From contig NZ_SPQG01000002.1 in NCBI RefSeq assembly GCF_004944975.1, positions 62,001-126,000 of the forward strand: DNA of 64,000 bases, read 5' to 3'. How positions within the stretch are numbered: position 1 is the stretch's first letter; every line of letters begins with the position of its first letter. Positions 1 through 8,669 of this stretch are shown here, piece after piece. A program made the position numbers and the translations under genes. The notes beneath the pieces are model-generated. The model searched no databases. It was given only the letters and a program-made list of their open reading frames with translations, and had not been told where the DNA came from. Origin of the DNA: Halorhabdus amylolytica (lineage in GTDB: Archaea; Halobacteriota; Halobacteria; Halobacteriales; Haloarculaceae).

Positions 1-1
1 G

Positions 2-331
2 CCGATGCCGGCCATGGAGATCAGCCACGGACCCCTGGCCAACGTTGAGGGTGATCCAGTGTTGCTCGTCGTCAGCGATCCGTCCATCGCCCAACACTAC
101 GAGCCGCTGATCGGCGAGCTCCGGGAGGCCGGCGCGCGGGTCGTTGCGATCCAACCTGACGGCCTTTCGCTTCCGTGCGACGCATCCGTCGACGTGCCGG
201 GCGGCGATCCGCAGTTCCTCTTCACCCTCAAGGCGATCCAGCGACTGACACTGAAACTCGCGACCGATCGCGGTATCGATCCCGACAATCCGCCGTCGCT
301 GTCCAAACACATAGAGCGCGACGAACTCTGA
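2..331 (+). CDS. SIS-domain sugar-phosphate isomerase/aminotransferase-like protein, C-terminal part
   Basis: Reading frame open from the window edge to a stop at 329-331; the gene begins upstream. The visible 110 residues hold an HGPLANV-type motif near the start, typical of the second SIS half of GlmS/AgaS-like proteins, then a Rossmann-like strand (VLLVVSD) and a tail ending GIDPDNPPSLSK, close to the C-termini of this family. SIS domains bind phosphosugars, so a role in amino-sugar or ketose-phosphate isomerisation is likely, but the catalytic half lies outside the window. It converges on the next gene, 35 bases away. Confidence 0.75.
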   Translation, partial: PMPAMEISHGPLANVEGDPVLLVVSDPSIAQHYEPLIGELREAGARVVAIQPDGLSLPCDASVDVPGGDPQFLFTLKAIQRLTLKLATDRGIDPDNPPSLSKHIERDEL

Positions 332-365
332 GAAGGTGAGGGATCTGACCGGATATCGTCGCCAG

Positions 366-1379
366 TCACTCGGCGATCCGTTCGCGAGCTGCCGCCACGA
401 GCAGCGGGAACGTGATCGTGGCATCAGCGTAGACCGAGGCGTTCCGGGCGGCCTTCTCGAGTTTCCCCCACGACCGGGCCTCGTCCAGTGTGGCCCCGGA
501 AAGCCCCCCGGTCTGTGGCGGGTCCATCGTCAGTTGCACCGCGTAATCGTAGGCATCAGGGTCAACCAGCATCGTCTGGAGGACGAAGTTCTTCGGGACA
601 CCGCCGCCGACCACTAGCGCGCCCGCCTGCTCGGCCTCGTAGGCCTGATCGGAGATATCACTCATGTCTGCCAGCGCGTCGAGCGTGAACTCGCTGGTCT
701 GGCTGTATATCCACGACTGAATCCCGAGCACGGAGTCCTGAACGGCCGGACAGTATATCGGAACGTCGTTCTCGTAGGCCGCGGCGGCGATGCCAGGCCC
801 CTCCTCGACGTCATCACGTTCGTTGATGGCGGCGTTCGCTCGGCCGAGTTCTTCGGTCAGTCGCTGGATGCTCACCGCACCCTCTTCCTCCAGCACCGGG
901 AAAACCTCCCCACGGAGATGTTCCTCGAAAGCTGCGAAGTGCTCCTGGGGGAGATAGACGTTGTAGATGCGGTCGACGCCTTCGTCGCGCAACCGCTCGT
1001 CGTGTTCGCGGGGCGTCCCGTCCTCGCTGACGGCCTCGCCGTGGTGGTGCTTGCCGCCGATCGCCTCGATAGTGTCGTGGGTAAGGTTCGCGCCGGTCGT
1101 CACGAGGGCCTCAACGTGACCGTCTCGGATCAAGTCGGCGACGATGCGACGCATCCCTGCGGGTACCATCGCGCCAGCCAGTCCGAGGAAGTTAGTGACG
1201 TCGTCTCCGAGCATCTCGCTGTAGACGTCGACCGCCTCGTGGAGGGCAGTCGCGCCGAACCCGCCGTCCCCGTACTCGGCGGCGAGTTCGTCGACGGTCA
1301 TGCCCGCCCGGACCTCGGCGTGACCGATCGGATCGTGCTTGAACGTCTCGCGGTGGTCTCCCGCGTGATCGTTGGTCAT
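366..1379 (-). CDS. dys: Deoxyhypusine synthase
   Basis: A 337-residue protein matching archaeal deoxyhypusine synthase over its whole length: the TTGAN segment (about residue 94), the HHHGE stretch (111-115) and the GGGVPKNF motif whose Lys263 corresponds to the catalytic lysine that forms the enzyme-imine intermediate. The enzyme transfers a butylamine group to one lysine of aIF5A, using NAD. Its substrate protein (5919-6293) and an agmatinase-like gene (5106-5918) lie 4-5 kb away on the same strand. In Haloferax the agmatinase-like protein is required for hypusination, because agmatine rather than spermidine feeds the pathway. The start ATG at 1379 is followed by an acidic, His-containing leader typical of haloarchaeal versions. 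Confidence 0.93.
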   Translation of the reverse strand: MTNDHAGDHRETFKHDPIGHAEVRAGMTVDELAAEYGDGGFGATALHEAVDVYSEMLGDDVTNFLGLAGAMVPAGMRRIVADLIRDGHVEALVTTGANLTHDTIEAIGGKHHHGEAVSEDGTPREHDERLRDEGVDRIYNVYLPQEHFAAFEEHLRGEVFPVLEEEGAVSIQRLTEELGRANAAINERDDVEEGPGIAAAAYENDVPIYCPAVQDSVLGIQSWIYSQTSEFTLDALADMSDISDQAYEAEQAGALVVGGGVPKNFVLQTMLVDPDAYDYAVQLTMDPPQTGGLSGATLDEARSWGKLEKAARNASVYADATITFPLLVAAARERIAE

Positions 1380-1821
1380 ATGTTCCGATCGCGGAGCCAG
1401 CCGCTAAAACGGCGCGGTTGACGTTGTCCCGTACTTACCGACGACGCGACCGATACTTCGCCGGTCACGCCGTCGAAAACGTCATGAATCGCCCGTGCCC
1501 GTGACTTTCCCCTGCCGACGGTGACCGAGGTGTTTCCCCACACCCACCGCCGGTGCCGTGGTCGCCGTCACGCTGCCCGAAATGGCGATGGCGTCAACGG
1601 GAACCCCGATCGCACGCCCGGGCCCGCTCGTATCCACTGTCAGTCAGCACCGTCACTCGACGATACCCGCGCGACACGGCGCCGTCGTCTTTCCCAGCCA
1701 CGATTTGCGTTCCAGCCAGCATGCCCATAGTGATATCCGTTGTCGGAACGACACGCCTTGCGATCAGGTCTTCTTTCGGTGAAAACACGTGACTGACCGG
1801 TCATCGTCGACCGCAGTCCGG
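1380..1821. other. 442-bp gap between dys and the FilR1-like regulator
   Basis: No convincing gene. Short overlapping ORFs exist on both strands (for example minus 1594-1788), but none has a recognisable domain. The GC-rich sequence looks like eroded coding DNA. A perfect 10-bp palindrome, TGACCGGTCA, sits at 1794-1803 near the 3' end of the next gene. The dys promoter should lie just above 1379. Confidence 0.4.
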
Positions 1822-2628
1822 TCAGGGACGGAGTGGTTCGGCGGCCTCGAGGTGTTCGTCGATGTATTCGTGGGCCCATTCGAGGACGACTGGATCGTCC
1901 GTCACGCACAGTGCCCGGAGGTGACCGTCCCGCCCTGGCGTTCCGATCGCGACCTTCCCATCGGCGATACACATCCCGATCTCGAACTCGTCCGTAGCCA
2001 CGAACATGTCCACGGCGTCGGCAGTAACAGTCGTCTCGTGGACTGGGGCGTACTGCCCGTTCGAATTGGCCGCTCGTACGGCGGCCTCCGACAGAACGAT
2101 CTCCACCGAGAAGTCCTCGCCGGCCTCGATCCGACCGGCGAGTTGTTCGACGCTCCGTCGTTCGACGGCGGGTGCCAGATCACGGATCTCCGAGGCAGTC
2201 GACCGGACATCGAGCAGGCGATCGAGCGGCGCGTACGAACTCCCGTCCGTGACGACGGTCACCTCACTGTCCTCGAGACGATCGACCGAAAACGGGAACG
2301 CATCGTCCGGGACGTCACAGAGGAACGTCGCGAGATCGTCCTCGAACGTGACGTTCTCGACGAACGCCGTGTACTGCCGGTACACTCCGCCGCCGAGGGC
2401 ACTGCGGCGATACCCGTCGTCCGTCTCCTGGACGAACCCGTACTCGACGAGGTCGTCGAGAGTCCGAAGAATCGTCCGCCGGGTGGCGTCGATCGCCTCC
2501 TCCAGATCGTAGCGATCCCTGGCGGTTCCATCGTCGAGTTCGCCGAGGATCGCGACGCGATTCCGTGACTGGGCGAGAAACTGAACCGATTCCCTGGCGG
2601 TCACGCTCGCGGGTCGCTCCTGATCCAT
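1822..2628 (-). CDS. Winged-helix transcriptional regulator, FilR1-like
   Basis: 268 residues from the ATG at 2628; an in-frame upstream start at 2661 would add 11 residues of poor character. The N-terminal 90 residues form a winged helix (RNRVAILGELDDG, then an ATRRTILRTLDDLVEYG recognition helix). The rest resembles the DUF1724/FilR1 middle domain found in many haloarchaeal and methanogen regulators, usually ending in a VVLEWAHEYIDEHL-type helix as here. The ligand and targets are unknown. It stands alone between a 440-bp gap and the SprT gene. Confidence 0.75.
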   Translation of the reverse strand: MDQERPASVTARESVQFLAQSRNRVAILGELDDGTARDRYDLEEAIDATRRTILRTLDDLVEYGFVQETDDGYRRSALGGGVYRQYTAFVENVTFEDDLATFLCDVPDDAFPFSVDRLEDSEVTVVTDGSSYAPLDRLLDVRSTASEIRDLAPAVERRSVEQLAGRIEAGEDFSVEIVLSEAAVRAANSNGQYAPVHETTVTADAVDMFVATDEFEIGMCIADGKVAIGTPGRDGHLRALCVTDDPVVLEWAHEYIDEHLEAAEPLRP

Positions 2629-2676
2629 CGTGGTCAGTTGAGGGATGTTTCCCAGACACAAAGATGTTCAGTGTAC

Positions 2677-3255
2677 TCATCCGGGCCGACTCCGGACCAG
2701 CGCCGCGCCACAGCACTCCGAACGATACGCCTCGTACTCACGGACGAACGGACACTCCCGGTACCGTCTGGCGACTTCCGAGCCACACTCGCTACACCGG
2801 AACAGCCACTCCGGCGTCGCGAACGTCCGACAGCGGACGTCGGTTTCGACTTCCCGCGCCCGGCGCTCGAACGCTGGTCCGTGATCGGTTGTCCCGTCGC
2901 GCTGGAACTGTTCGACGTGTAGTAACTCGTGTCTGAGCGTCGATTTCCACTCGTCGCCGGAAAACGACTCGAAGGCCTCCCAGGTCAGCGAGATCGTACA
3001 GGGAAGCGGTCGACCGTCGCTTTCGGGCACGCGTCCCCAGTCGATCGGCTTGCCGACTGTCGCGTCCGGGATCCGCTGTCGTTTCACTGCGGCCGCTCGT
3101 CGACGTGCCCGCGTCGAGACCGACCACTCGACGAGATCGAGTCGCACGTCCAGTAACCACTCCCGGCGTGCCTTGCGGGCGTACGCCCGCGACCACGCGA
3201 TCAACTCGTCGTAACTCTCGATCGCGTCGAACGCCGGCACTCCCTCGACAGCCAT
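2677..3255 (-). CDS. SprT-like zinc metallopeptidase-family protein
   Basis: 192 residues from the ATG at 3255, two bases after the stop of the upstream Nif3 gene; the longer ORF start overlaps that gene and is unlikely. The HELLHVEQ motif (HExxH, about residue 110) is the SprT zinc-protease signature. The C-terminal third has CxxC pairs (CSEC, then CCG) forming a zinc ribbon. The SprT/Spartan family acts on DNA-protein crosslinks in eukaryotes; function in archaea is inferred only. It is probably translationally coupled to Nif3. Confidence 0.85.
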   Translation of the reverse strand: MAVEGVPAFDAIESYDELIAWSRAYARKARREWLLDVRLDLVEWSVSTRARRRAAAVKRQRIPDATVGKPIDWGRVPESDGRPLPCTISLTWEAFESFSGDEWKSTLRHELLHVEQFQRDGTTDHGPAFERRAREVETDVRCRTFATPEWLFRCSECGSEVARRYRECPFVREYEAYRSECCGAALVRSRPG

Positions 3256-3257
3256 GC

Positions 3258-4025
3258 TCAGAGGCCGGTGGGACAGTCGAGGAACGTCGTCTCCAGATCC
3301 CATTCCTCGGCTAGCCCGGCGAGCGCGCCCACGCCGAAGGTTTCGGTCGCGTAGTGGCCGGCAAGGACCACCGTGATCCCGAGTTCCTTCGCGCGGTGGT
3401 AGGCCTGTTGTTTGCCCTCGCCGGTTACCAGGGCGTCCATTCCTTTCCGGGCGGCCTCCTCGATCCAGTCCGTGCCGCTGCCGGTGACGACCGCCACGTC
3501 GGTGATCTCCGCCGGACCGAAATCGAGTGTCTGCACAGGGGCGTCGTCGGTATCCAGTTCGGCGGTCAGTCGTTCCCGGAGACTCTCGACGGTCGTCGCG
3601 GGCATCCGCCCACGCTGGCCGACGTACTCGCCGCCGAGTTCGCCGAAGGGTGCGCGGTTGCTCAGGTCAAGCACGTCAGCCACCCCGGCGGCATTGCCCA
3701 GATCCTGGTGGCCGTCGAGTGGCAGATGGGCCGCGTACAACGGGAGATCTCCCTCGAACAGGGGGGCGAGGCGACGGTAGGATTCGCCTGTCACGCGATT
3801 GAGCCCATCTCCCCAGAATAACCCGTGGTGGACGACCAGCAAGTCGGCGTCCACGTCGCGGGCTCGGTCGATCGTTTCGATGGCGGCGTCGACCGCGACG
3901 GCGACGTGCTCGACCTCGCGGTCAGTGGGCCCGACCTGAAGCCCGTTCTCGCTGGCGTCGACATCGGCGTAGTCTTCGACGCGGAGTCGTTCGTCGAACC
4001 GGTCGCATATCTCGGCACAGTCCAT
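3258..4025 (-). CDS. Nif3-like dinuclear metal-centre protein
   Basis: 255 residues, full length for the short (YbgI-type) members of the Nif3/DUF34 family. Metal-binding features are visible: VVHHGLFWG near residue 64, YAAHLPLDGH near 97, and GHYATE with a following Glu near the C-terminus. The proteins form hexamers with a two-metal centre; the physiological role is debated, and the old 'GTP cyclohydrolase I type 2' label is weakly supported. It is the first gene of a pair with the SprT-like gene two bases downstream. Confidence 0.9.
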   Translation of the reverse strand: MDCAEICDRFDERLRVEDYADVDASENGLQVGPTDREVEHVAVAVDAAIETIDRARDVDADLLVVHHGLFWGDGLNRVTGESYRRLAPLFEGDLPLYAAHLPLDGHQDLGNAAGVADVLDLSNRAPFGELGGEYVGQRGRMPATTVESLRERLTAELDTDDAPVQTLDFGPAEITDVAVVTGSGTDWIEEAARKGMDALVTGEGKQQAYHRAKELGITVVLAGHYATETFGVGALAGLAEEWDLETTFLDCPTGL

Positions 4026-4097
4026 ACTGATCCCTTCTCCGGGGGTGGCCGTAGTACTTCGGGAGTGGCATCGGAGCGGCGTGATCCCGCCGCCAGG

Positions 4098-5027
4098 TCA
4101 GTCGTCCGATCGGCGGATCCGACTGCCGTCCCGTTCGAGAACCCCCCGCTCGACCAGCGCGTCGATCACCTCGCCCGCCTCGCGCGCGCCGATCCCGTAG
4201 GCGCTGCCGGCGACCGTCGTGATCTCTTCCTCTTCGACCGGAAACTCCCGGTTCTGGAGGAGTCTGACGACCTTGTTGTACGACGACTTCGAGAAGTCCC
4301 GATCCGCCGCGGCGTTACTTCCGCCGTCCTCGTCCGATTCGTTCACACCACGGTCGCTTGTGTCCACGCTAGTGCCCGCCTCGCTCGCGTCCATTCCACT
4401 CGTGCCCGCCTCGCTCGCGTCCATTCCACTCGTGCCCGCCGCCTCATTTGCTTCGCCCGCGTCCATTCCGCTCGTGCCCGCCGCCTCATTTGCTTCGCTT
4501 GCGTCCATTCCGCTCGTGCCCGTCCCCTCATTCGCATCCACTCTTTCATTTGCCCCGTTGGCGTCCACTCCCTCGTCTCCTTCATTCACGTGCGTACCCT
4601 CGTCTGTCTCACTCGTGTCTGTCTCGATTTCTTCCGTGTCGGCTCTCTCGGCGTCAGGAGCGTGGGCGGCCTCCCGGGCAATCATCTCTTCGTCCCGTTC
4701 GTGGCCGGTCTCGAAGTCGACGAGGTTCGGCCGCTCGTCGTCGAAGCGCTCGACGGATCCGGTCAGACCCGGTCCAGAGTCGTCTGCCCGGTCTCCTTCC
4801 TCATCGGTCGCTTCGACCGACTCTCGGAGTTCGGTCTGTGCGGGGTCGCGGGTCGCCGAAACGACGCGTTCGACGATCGTCGAGAGCTTCCGTCGACACT
4901 CCGGGCAGAGGACCACAGTGCTCTGGTCCTCGACCGAGGGGCGGAGATCGCGCGGTACGACGGGATACTCCTCGAGCGGTGCCTCGACCGCGACGCCACA
5001 GAAGTAACACGAGGCCAGTCGATCCAT
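4098..5027 (-). CDS. Zinc-finger protein with acidic repeat linker and C-terminal winged-helix-like domain
   Basis: 309 residues from the ATG at 5027, chosen because it begins directly with the finger (MDRLASCYFC) and avoids 26 residues abutting speB. Layout: CYFC...CPEC zinc finger (residues 7-45); a helix rich in Arg; a long acidic, low-complexity linker (about 70-235) containing tandem GTSGMDAS/EANEA repeats; and a compact C-terminal domain (about 245-309) resembling a winged helix, ending in a basic tail. DNA or RNA binding is a guess from these domains. It lies 78 bases downstream of speB in the aIF5A-speB direction, so it may be co-transcribed. The linker length probably varies between strains. 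Confidence 0.7.
   Translation of the reverse strand: MDRLASCYFCGVAVEAPLEEYPVVPRDLRPSVEDQSTVVLCPECRRKLSTIVERVVSATRDPAQTELRESVEATDEEGDRADDSGPGLTGSVERFDDERPNLVDFETGHERDEEMIAREAAHAPDAERADTEEIETDTSETDEGTHVNEGDEGVDANGANERVDANEGTGTSGMDASEANEAAGTSGMDAGEANEAAGTSGMDASEAGTSGMDASEAGTSVDTSDRGVNESDEDGGSNAAADRDFSKSSYNKVVRLLQNREFPVEEEEITTVAGSAYGIGAREAGEVIDALVERGVLERDGSRIRRSDD
4372..4515. repeat. In-frame minisatellite (30-bp and 42-bp units)
   Basis: Two exact 30-bp units (4372-4401, 4402-4431) are followed by two 42-bp units (4432-4473, 4474-4515) that differ at two bases. A decayed copy follows to about 4554. The 42-bp unit is the 30-bp unit with a 12-base in-frame insertion encoding NEAA. All units are multiples of three, so copy-number change would preserve the reading frame of the host gene. 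On the minus strand they encode EAGTSGMDAS and EANEAAGTSGMDAG/S. Confidence 0.92.
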
Positions 5028-5105
5028 GTGTGCGGTGATGTTCGCCGGCGACAAAAACCCGTTCCGGTTCGAGTGATCTCTCCCGAACGGTTGTACGTCC
5101 GCCAC

Positions 5106-5918
5106 TCAGTCCACAGCGTGTGCGAAGACGAACGCCCGAAGGAGTTTCCCACCGAGCGCGGCCGCCTGCCCGTCGTCGCGGTCGTTGACCTCGACGACGT
5201 CGAAGCCTGCGGCGTATGGTGCGACTGTCCGAACGACCCGTCGTAGCTCCCGTGGCAAGAGGCCGAAGGGCTCCATCGTCCCCGTCCCGGGCGCAAAGCC
5301 CGGATCGGCCACGTCGACGTCCACGCTGAGATAGACCGACTCGTCGTCGAACTCCGGCGTCCACGCCGCTACGTCACCAGGTGCAACGACAGTCACGTCC
5401 CCCTCGCTCGCCCTGTCGTACTCGCCTTCGCTGCCGGCGCGCGCGCCGAGTATCACGGCCCGGTCGGCCACCGCCAGTGCGTGACGGGTGACCGTCGCGT
5501 GGCTGTAGGGATTACCGGCGTACTCTTCCCGGAGGTCCAGGTGGGCGTCCAGACAGACGAAGACGTCCGGTTCGACCGCGCGGACACCGGCGATGCTGAC
5601 AGTGTGTTCGCCGCCGATCACGAGGGGCGTCGTCCCGTCGGCGTGGAACTCCCGGAGTTCGGCTTCGAGGAAGGTCAGGTACTCCGCGGCGTCATCGATC
5701 GCCCCGACTGCTCCCACGTCGCCGTGATCGTAGACGCCGCGAGCGGAGAAGTGGCTGTCAGTCTCGGGGTCGTAGTCCTCGAACGAGCGGGAAAAGCGCC
5801 GGACGCGTCCGGGACCGAAGCGAGCGCCCGGCTGGAACGTCGTCGAGACATCGAGCGGCGCGCCGACGACCGCGTAGGCGGCGTCCTCGCGGTCGGTACT
5901 CGCGCCGGGGAAGGCCAT
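5106..5918 (-). CDS. speB: Agmatinase-family (ureohydrolase) enzyme
   Basis: 270 residues with the three ureohydrolase metal motifs: GGEHT (about residue 102), DAHLD (about 123) and SVDVDVADP (about 195), plus the NPYSH segment seen in agmatinases. It starts directly after the aIF5A stop (TAG then ATG, no gap), so the two are translationally coupled. Agmatinase removes urea from agmatine. In Haloferax the equivalent enzyme takes part in hypusine formation, acting on agmatine-derived substrate or on the agmatine-modified factor. Operon context supports that specialised role here. Confidence 0.9.
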   Translation of the reverse strand: MAFPGASTDREDAAYAVVGAPLDVSTTFQPGARFGPGRVRRFSRSFEDYDPETDSHFSARGVYDHGDVGAVGAIDDAAEYLTFLEAELREFHADGTTPLVIGGEHTVSIAGVRAVEPDVFVCLDAHLDLREEYAGNPYSHATVTRHALAVADRAVILGARAGSEGEYDRASEGDVTVVAPGDVAAWTPEFDDESVYLSVDVDVADPGFAPGTGTMEPFGLLPRELRRVVRTVAPYAAGFDVVEVNDRDDGQAAALGGKLLRAFVFAHAVD

Positions 5919-6293
5919 CTATACGATCTTGCGCTGGTCTTCGAGTTCGAGATACTCGATCTCGTCGTCGGGCGAGAGGTTCTCGTCGTCGGGGACGCGC
6001 ATCGTGAACGTCTCGTAGGTCTCTAAGTCCATGACTTGGGCGTCGTCGCCCGAGACCGAGACGACCTGGCCCTGCTTGCGCTCGATGATCGGCACCCAGA
6101 CCTTCGCGTCGACCGGCTGGGAGAGGCTGCGCTTCTTGCCGTCGAAGACGCCCTTCCCGTCGATTCGGGCCTTCGCACTGCCGTGTTTGCCCGGCTTGGC
6201 CGTGCTGTAGGAGGTGATCTTGCACGGCGTTTCGTCCATCATCACGTAACTCCCCTCGTCGAGTTCCCGCACTTCGGTCTGCTGTTTTGCCAT
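5919..6293 (-). CDS. eif5A: Translation initiation/elongation factor aIF5A
   Basis: 124 residues, the usual archaeal length. The KPGKHGSAK loop carries the hypusination site, Lys36. An N-terminal SH3-like domain is followed by an OB fold (KGVFDGKK, then the [16 protein letters not shown] region). aIF5A promotes peptide bond formation at difficult sequences and termination. A box A lies about 25 bases upstream. It is the first gene of a run with speB, and its modifying enzyme dys is 4.5 kb downstream. Confidence 0.97.
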   Translation of the reverse strand: MAKQQTEVRELDEGSYVMMDETPCKITSYSTAKPGKHGSAKARIDGKGVFDGKKRSLSQPVDAKVWVPIIERKQGQVVSVSGDDAQVMDLETYETFTMRVPDDENLSPDDEIEYLELEDQRKIV

Positions 6294-6316
6294 GTGGCGG
6301 GATTGTCCGGGGACGA

Positions 6317-6324
6317 GTATAAAC
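6317..6324 (-). promoter_or_regulatory. Box A of the aIF5A-speB operon
   Basis: GTTTATAC on the minus strand, with its downstream end 23 bases before the ATG at 6293. That spacing gives a leaderless or nearly leaderless mRNA, usual in haloarchaea. Confidence 0.7.
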
Positions 6325-6438
6325 GGTTTGGAACCGACCGCGAGCCGAGCTGGCCGCTTTCCGTCGGAGTTGTGACTGCAACCTTGTCGAATCCTGTTGG
6401 AAATAAATCAGAACCTTGACAGTATCCAGAAACTCCCG

Positions 6439-8181
6439 TTACGTCCAGTGATCGTCTTCTGGAACCTCCGCCTCTTCTTCGCTGACCGGTCCATCGGCCC
6501 CGATCGACGGCACCCCGGACTCCCCGACGGAGTCTCGCTGTCGCATCTGCTGGCGGGTGAACTGTGGCTTCGCGCGGATCGACCGGCGCTGCCGGAACGA
6601 CCGATAGAGGGCAAACAGGACCGTCGTCGTCACCAGCGCCGCCAACAGCATCGCCCTGGGCGTCGAGAACGCGTACAGGACGGCCGTCGAGACCAGTCCG
6701 CCGGTCGCCAGCATGCCGAGGATCAGCCGCCCGGCCAGCGTGTCGAGCAGGTCGTCCGAGTCTTCGATATCAGCCCGGACGTAGAAGTCGTCCCGGTCGA
6801 TCCGGTCGAGCGTCGTCTCGAGTTTCGGCGGGATCCGTACCGCCGATCGCCCGGCCTCGCTTACCTCTGTGACGCGATCTCGGACGAATTCCCGGGCGCT
6901 CTCCTCCAGATAGCCCTCCTCCCGGAGGAAGTCCGTCGCCACGTCGATGAAGTCGAAGTCCGGATCCAGCGTCACGCAGACCCCCTCGACGACAGTCGCG
7001 ACCCGGAGGACCAGCGCGAGATTCGCGGGTAGCCGCAAGGGAAACTCGTAGATGGTGTCCTCGACGCGCTGGATGATCTGCTGGACGCGGTACTGCTCGA
7101 TGTCCTCGCCACGGGCGTCGGCGATCGCCAGTTCCAGCACTTCGGCCATGACCTGGCGATCGGCTTCCGGCGAGAGTGTCCCCATCGCGATCAGGGCGTC
7201 CAGAATGGCGTCGATGTCCTGCTCGGCGACAGCCATGTAGAAATCAATGATCCGCTCCTGGACGTAGGAGTCGACCCGGCCACTCATCCCGAAGTCGTAG
7301 AACACGAGCGTCCCGTCGTCAGCGACTGCGAGGTTCCCGGGGTGGGGATCGGCGTGGTAGACGCCGTCCTCGACGATCATCTGGAAGTACGCTCGCTCGA
7401 GGTTCTCAGCCAGTCGCGTCCGATCGATCCCTTTCCGATCCAGTTCCTCGACATCCGTGATCTTCGTCCCCTCGACGTACTCCATCGTGAGGACGCGTCC
7501 CGTCGAGTGCGAGCCGACGACGGGCGGGATCCGGATCCGGTCGTCGCCCTCGAAGTTCCTGCGGATCTCGGTCAGCATCTCTCCCTCCCGTCGGTAGTCC
7601 ATCTCCTCACGGATTGTCGTCGCGAACTCGTCGGCCAACGTCTCCAGGGAGAACGACCGGGCGTCGTCCACGAAGAACAGGATCACGGGGAGTAACCACC
7701 GGACTACGCGCAGGTCGGCTTCGACGAGGTCCTCGACGCCCGGACGCCTCACTTTCACCGCGACCGGATCGCCCTCGACTTCCGCGTAGTAGACTTGCCC
7801 CAGGCTGGCCCCACTGATCGCATCGGTGTCGAAGTCGCTAAAGTGCTCGTCGATCGCCCCGAGTTCGTCTTCGAGGACCTCCCGGGCTGCCTCCCATTCG
7901 GCCGGCGGGACGCGATCCTGGAGTTTCGAGAACTCCGCGACGTACTCCGGGGGGAGGATGTCGGGTCGCGTCGAGAGTAACTGTCCGAGTTTGATGAACG
8001 TCGGCCCGAGCGTCAACAGCGATCCGAGTAGCTTGGCGGCCCGCTCGCGGCGCTGGGACGGCGTCACCTCGCGGCTGGCACCGAACAGGAGGAATCGACG
8101 CCGGTCACGGGCGTAAGTGAGCGCGAGCGGGAGGAACTGCCGGACGACGGTGAGAAACCGCCGATAGGAGCGCAGTGACAC
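6439..8181 (-). CDS. ABC1/AarF/UbiB-family atypical kinase
   Basis: 580 residues. UbiB signatures: KLGQ (the KxGQ motif near residue 64), AVKV (ATP-binding lysine), HADPHPGN catalytic loop, and DFGMSG metal-binding motif. The C-terminal 120 residues contain two hydrophobic segments separated by a short turn, then a basic tail, so the protein is membrane-anchored. UbiB proteins support biosynthesis of isoprenoid quinones; haloarchaea use menaquinone, so the client pathway is unclear. The start is a GTG at 8181 (MSLRSYRRF), just downstream of the hsp20 gene on the same strand. Confidence 0.9.
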   Translation of the reverse strand: MSLRSYRRFLTVVRQFLPLALTYARDRRRFLLFGASREVTPSQRRERAAKLLGSLLTLGPTFIKLGQLLSTRPDILPPEYVAEFSKLQDRVPPAEWEAAREVLEDELGAIDEHFSDFDTDAISGASLGQVYYAEVEGDPVAVKVRRPGVEDLVEADLRVVRWLLPVILFFVDDARSFSLETLADEFATTIREEMDYRREGEMLTEIRRNFEGDDRIRIPPVVGSHSTGRVLTMEYVEGTKITDVEELDRKGIDRTRLAENLERAYFQMIVEDGVYHADPHPGNLAVADDGTLVFYDFGMSGRVDSYVQERIIDFYMAVAEQDIDAILDALIAMGTLSPEADRQVMAEVLELAIADARGEDIEQYRVQQIIQRVEDTIYEFPLRLPANLALVLRVATVVEGVCVTLDPDFDFIDVATDFLREEGYLEESAREFVRDRVTEVSEAGRSAVRIPPKLETTLDRIDRDDFYVRADIEDSDDLLDTLAGRLILGMLATGGLVSTAVLYAFSTPRAMLLAALVTTTVLFALYRSFRQRRSIRAKPQFTRQQMRQRDSVGESGVPSIGADGPVSEEEAEVPEDDHWT

Positions 8182-8195
8182 CGAACGGCTACCCC

Positions 8196-8552
8196 CTAGG
8201 CGTCCTCGACGGGGATCGACTCGCCGCTCGTGACCGACGACTTCGGCAGACGGATCTCCAGGATGCCCCGCTCGACCGTCGCTTCGGCCTCCTCGGTGGT
8301 TACGTCCGGCGGCAGCGGGAGTTCCAGATCCAGGAACATCGAGCGTTCCTCTGCGACGTACTCGAAGTTCGCCGGGACCTCCTTCTCCCGCCGTGCTTCG
8401 ACCACGAGCCGTCCACTGTCGACCCGGATGTCGACTGTCTCGGCGGCGGTCCCGGGAAGGTCGAACACCAGGAGGTAGGCGTCCTCGGATTCGAGCAGGT
8501 CGGCGAAGACCGCTTCGGGCAGGTCAGTCAACGCCTCGCGGAGCGCTGTCAT
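8196..8552 (-). CDS. Small heat-shock protein (Hsp20/alpha-crystallin family)
   Basis: 118 residues from the ATG at 8552 (MTALREAL); the 32 residues encoded upstream look non-coding. A single alpha-crystallin domain covers most of the protein, with the conserved VERGILEIRLPK strand (A-x-x-x-GxLxIxxPK type) near the C-terminus. ATP-independent holdase chaperone. The gene ends 14 bases before the UbiB start on the same strand. A second, different Hsp20 lies at 18229-18624. Confidence 0.88.
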   Translation of the reverse strand: MTALREALTDLPEAVFADLLESEDAYLLVFDLPGTAAETVDIRVDSGRLVVEARREKEVPANFEYVAEERSMFLDLELPLPPDVTTEEAEATVERGILEIRLPKSSVTSGESIPVEDA

Positions 8553-8669
8553 GGGTGCCGGTTCGGGCGGTAGGGCCAAAAACGCGGTGGTACGAACAGC
8601 TAGCAGCCAGCGACCGATCCCAACGACGTCGATCCCCGTGACCATCATCCCGGGAGTGAGGCGTCACGA

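Noticed and set aside
1558-1788. Overlapping short ORFs on both strands in the gap after dys
   Set aside because: No recognisable domain, no clear promoter, and comparable ORFs on both strands as expected from GC-rich non-coding DNA.
4372-4554. Tandem 30/42-bp units as a possible CRISPR array
   Set aside because: Units abut directly with no spacers, and the frame is open through the whole array.
3825-5246. 473-codon plus-strand ORF with ARVHS-type repeats
   Set aside because: Shadow of Nif3 and the repeat-bearing zinc-finger gene; the repeat pattern arises from the minisatellite read on the wrong strand.
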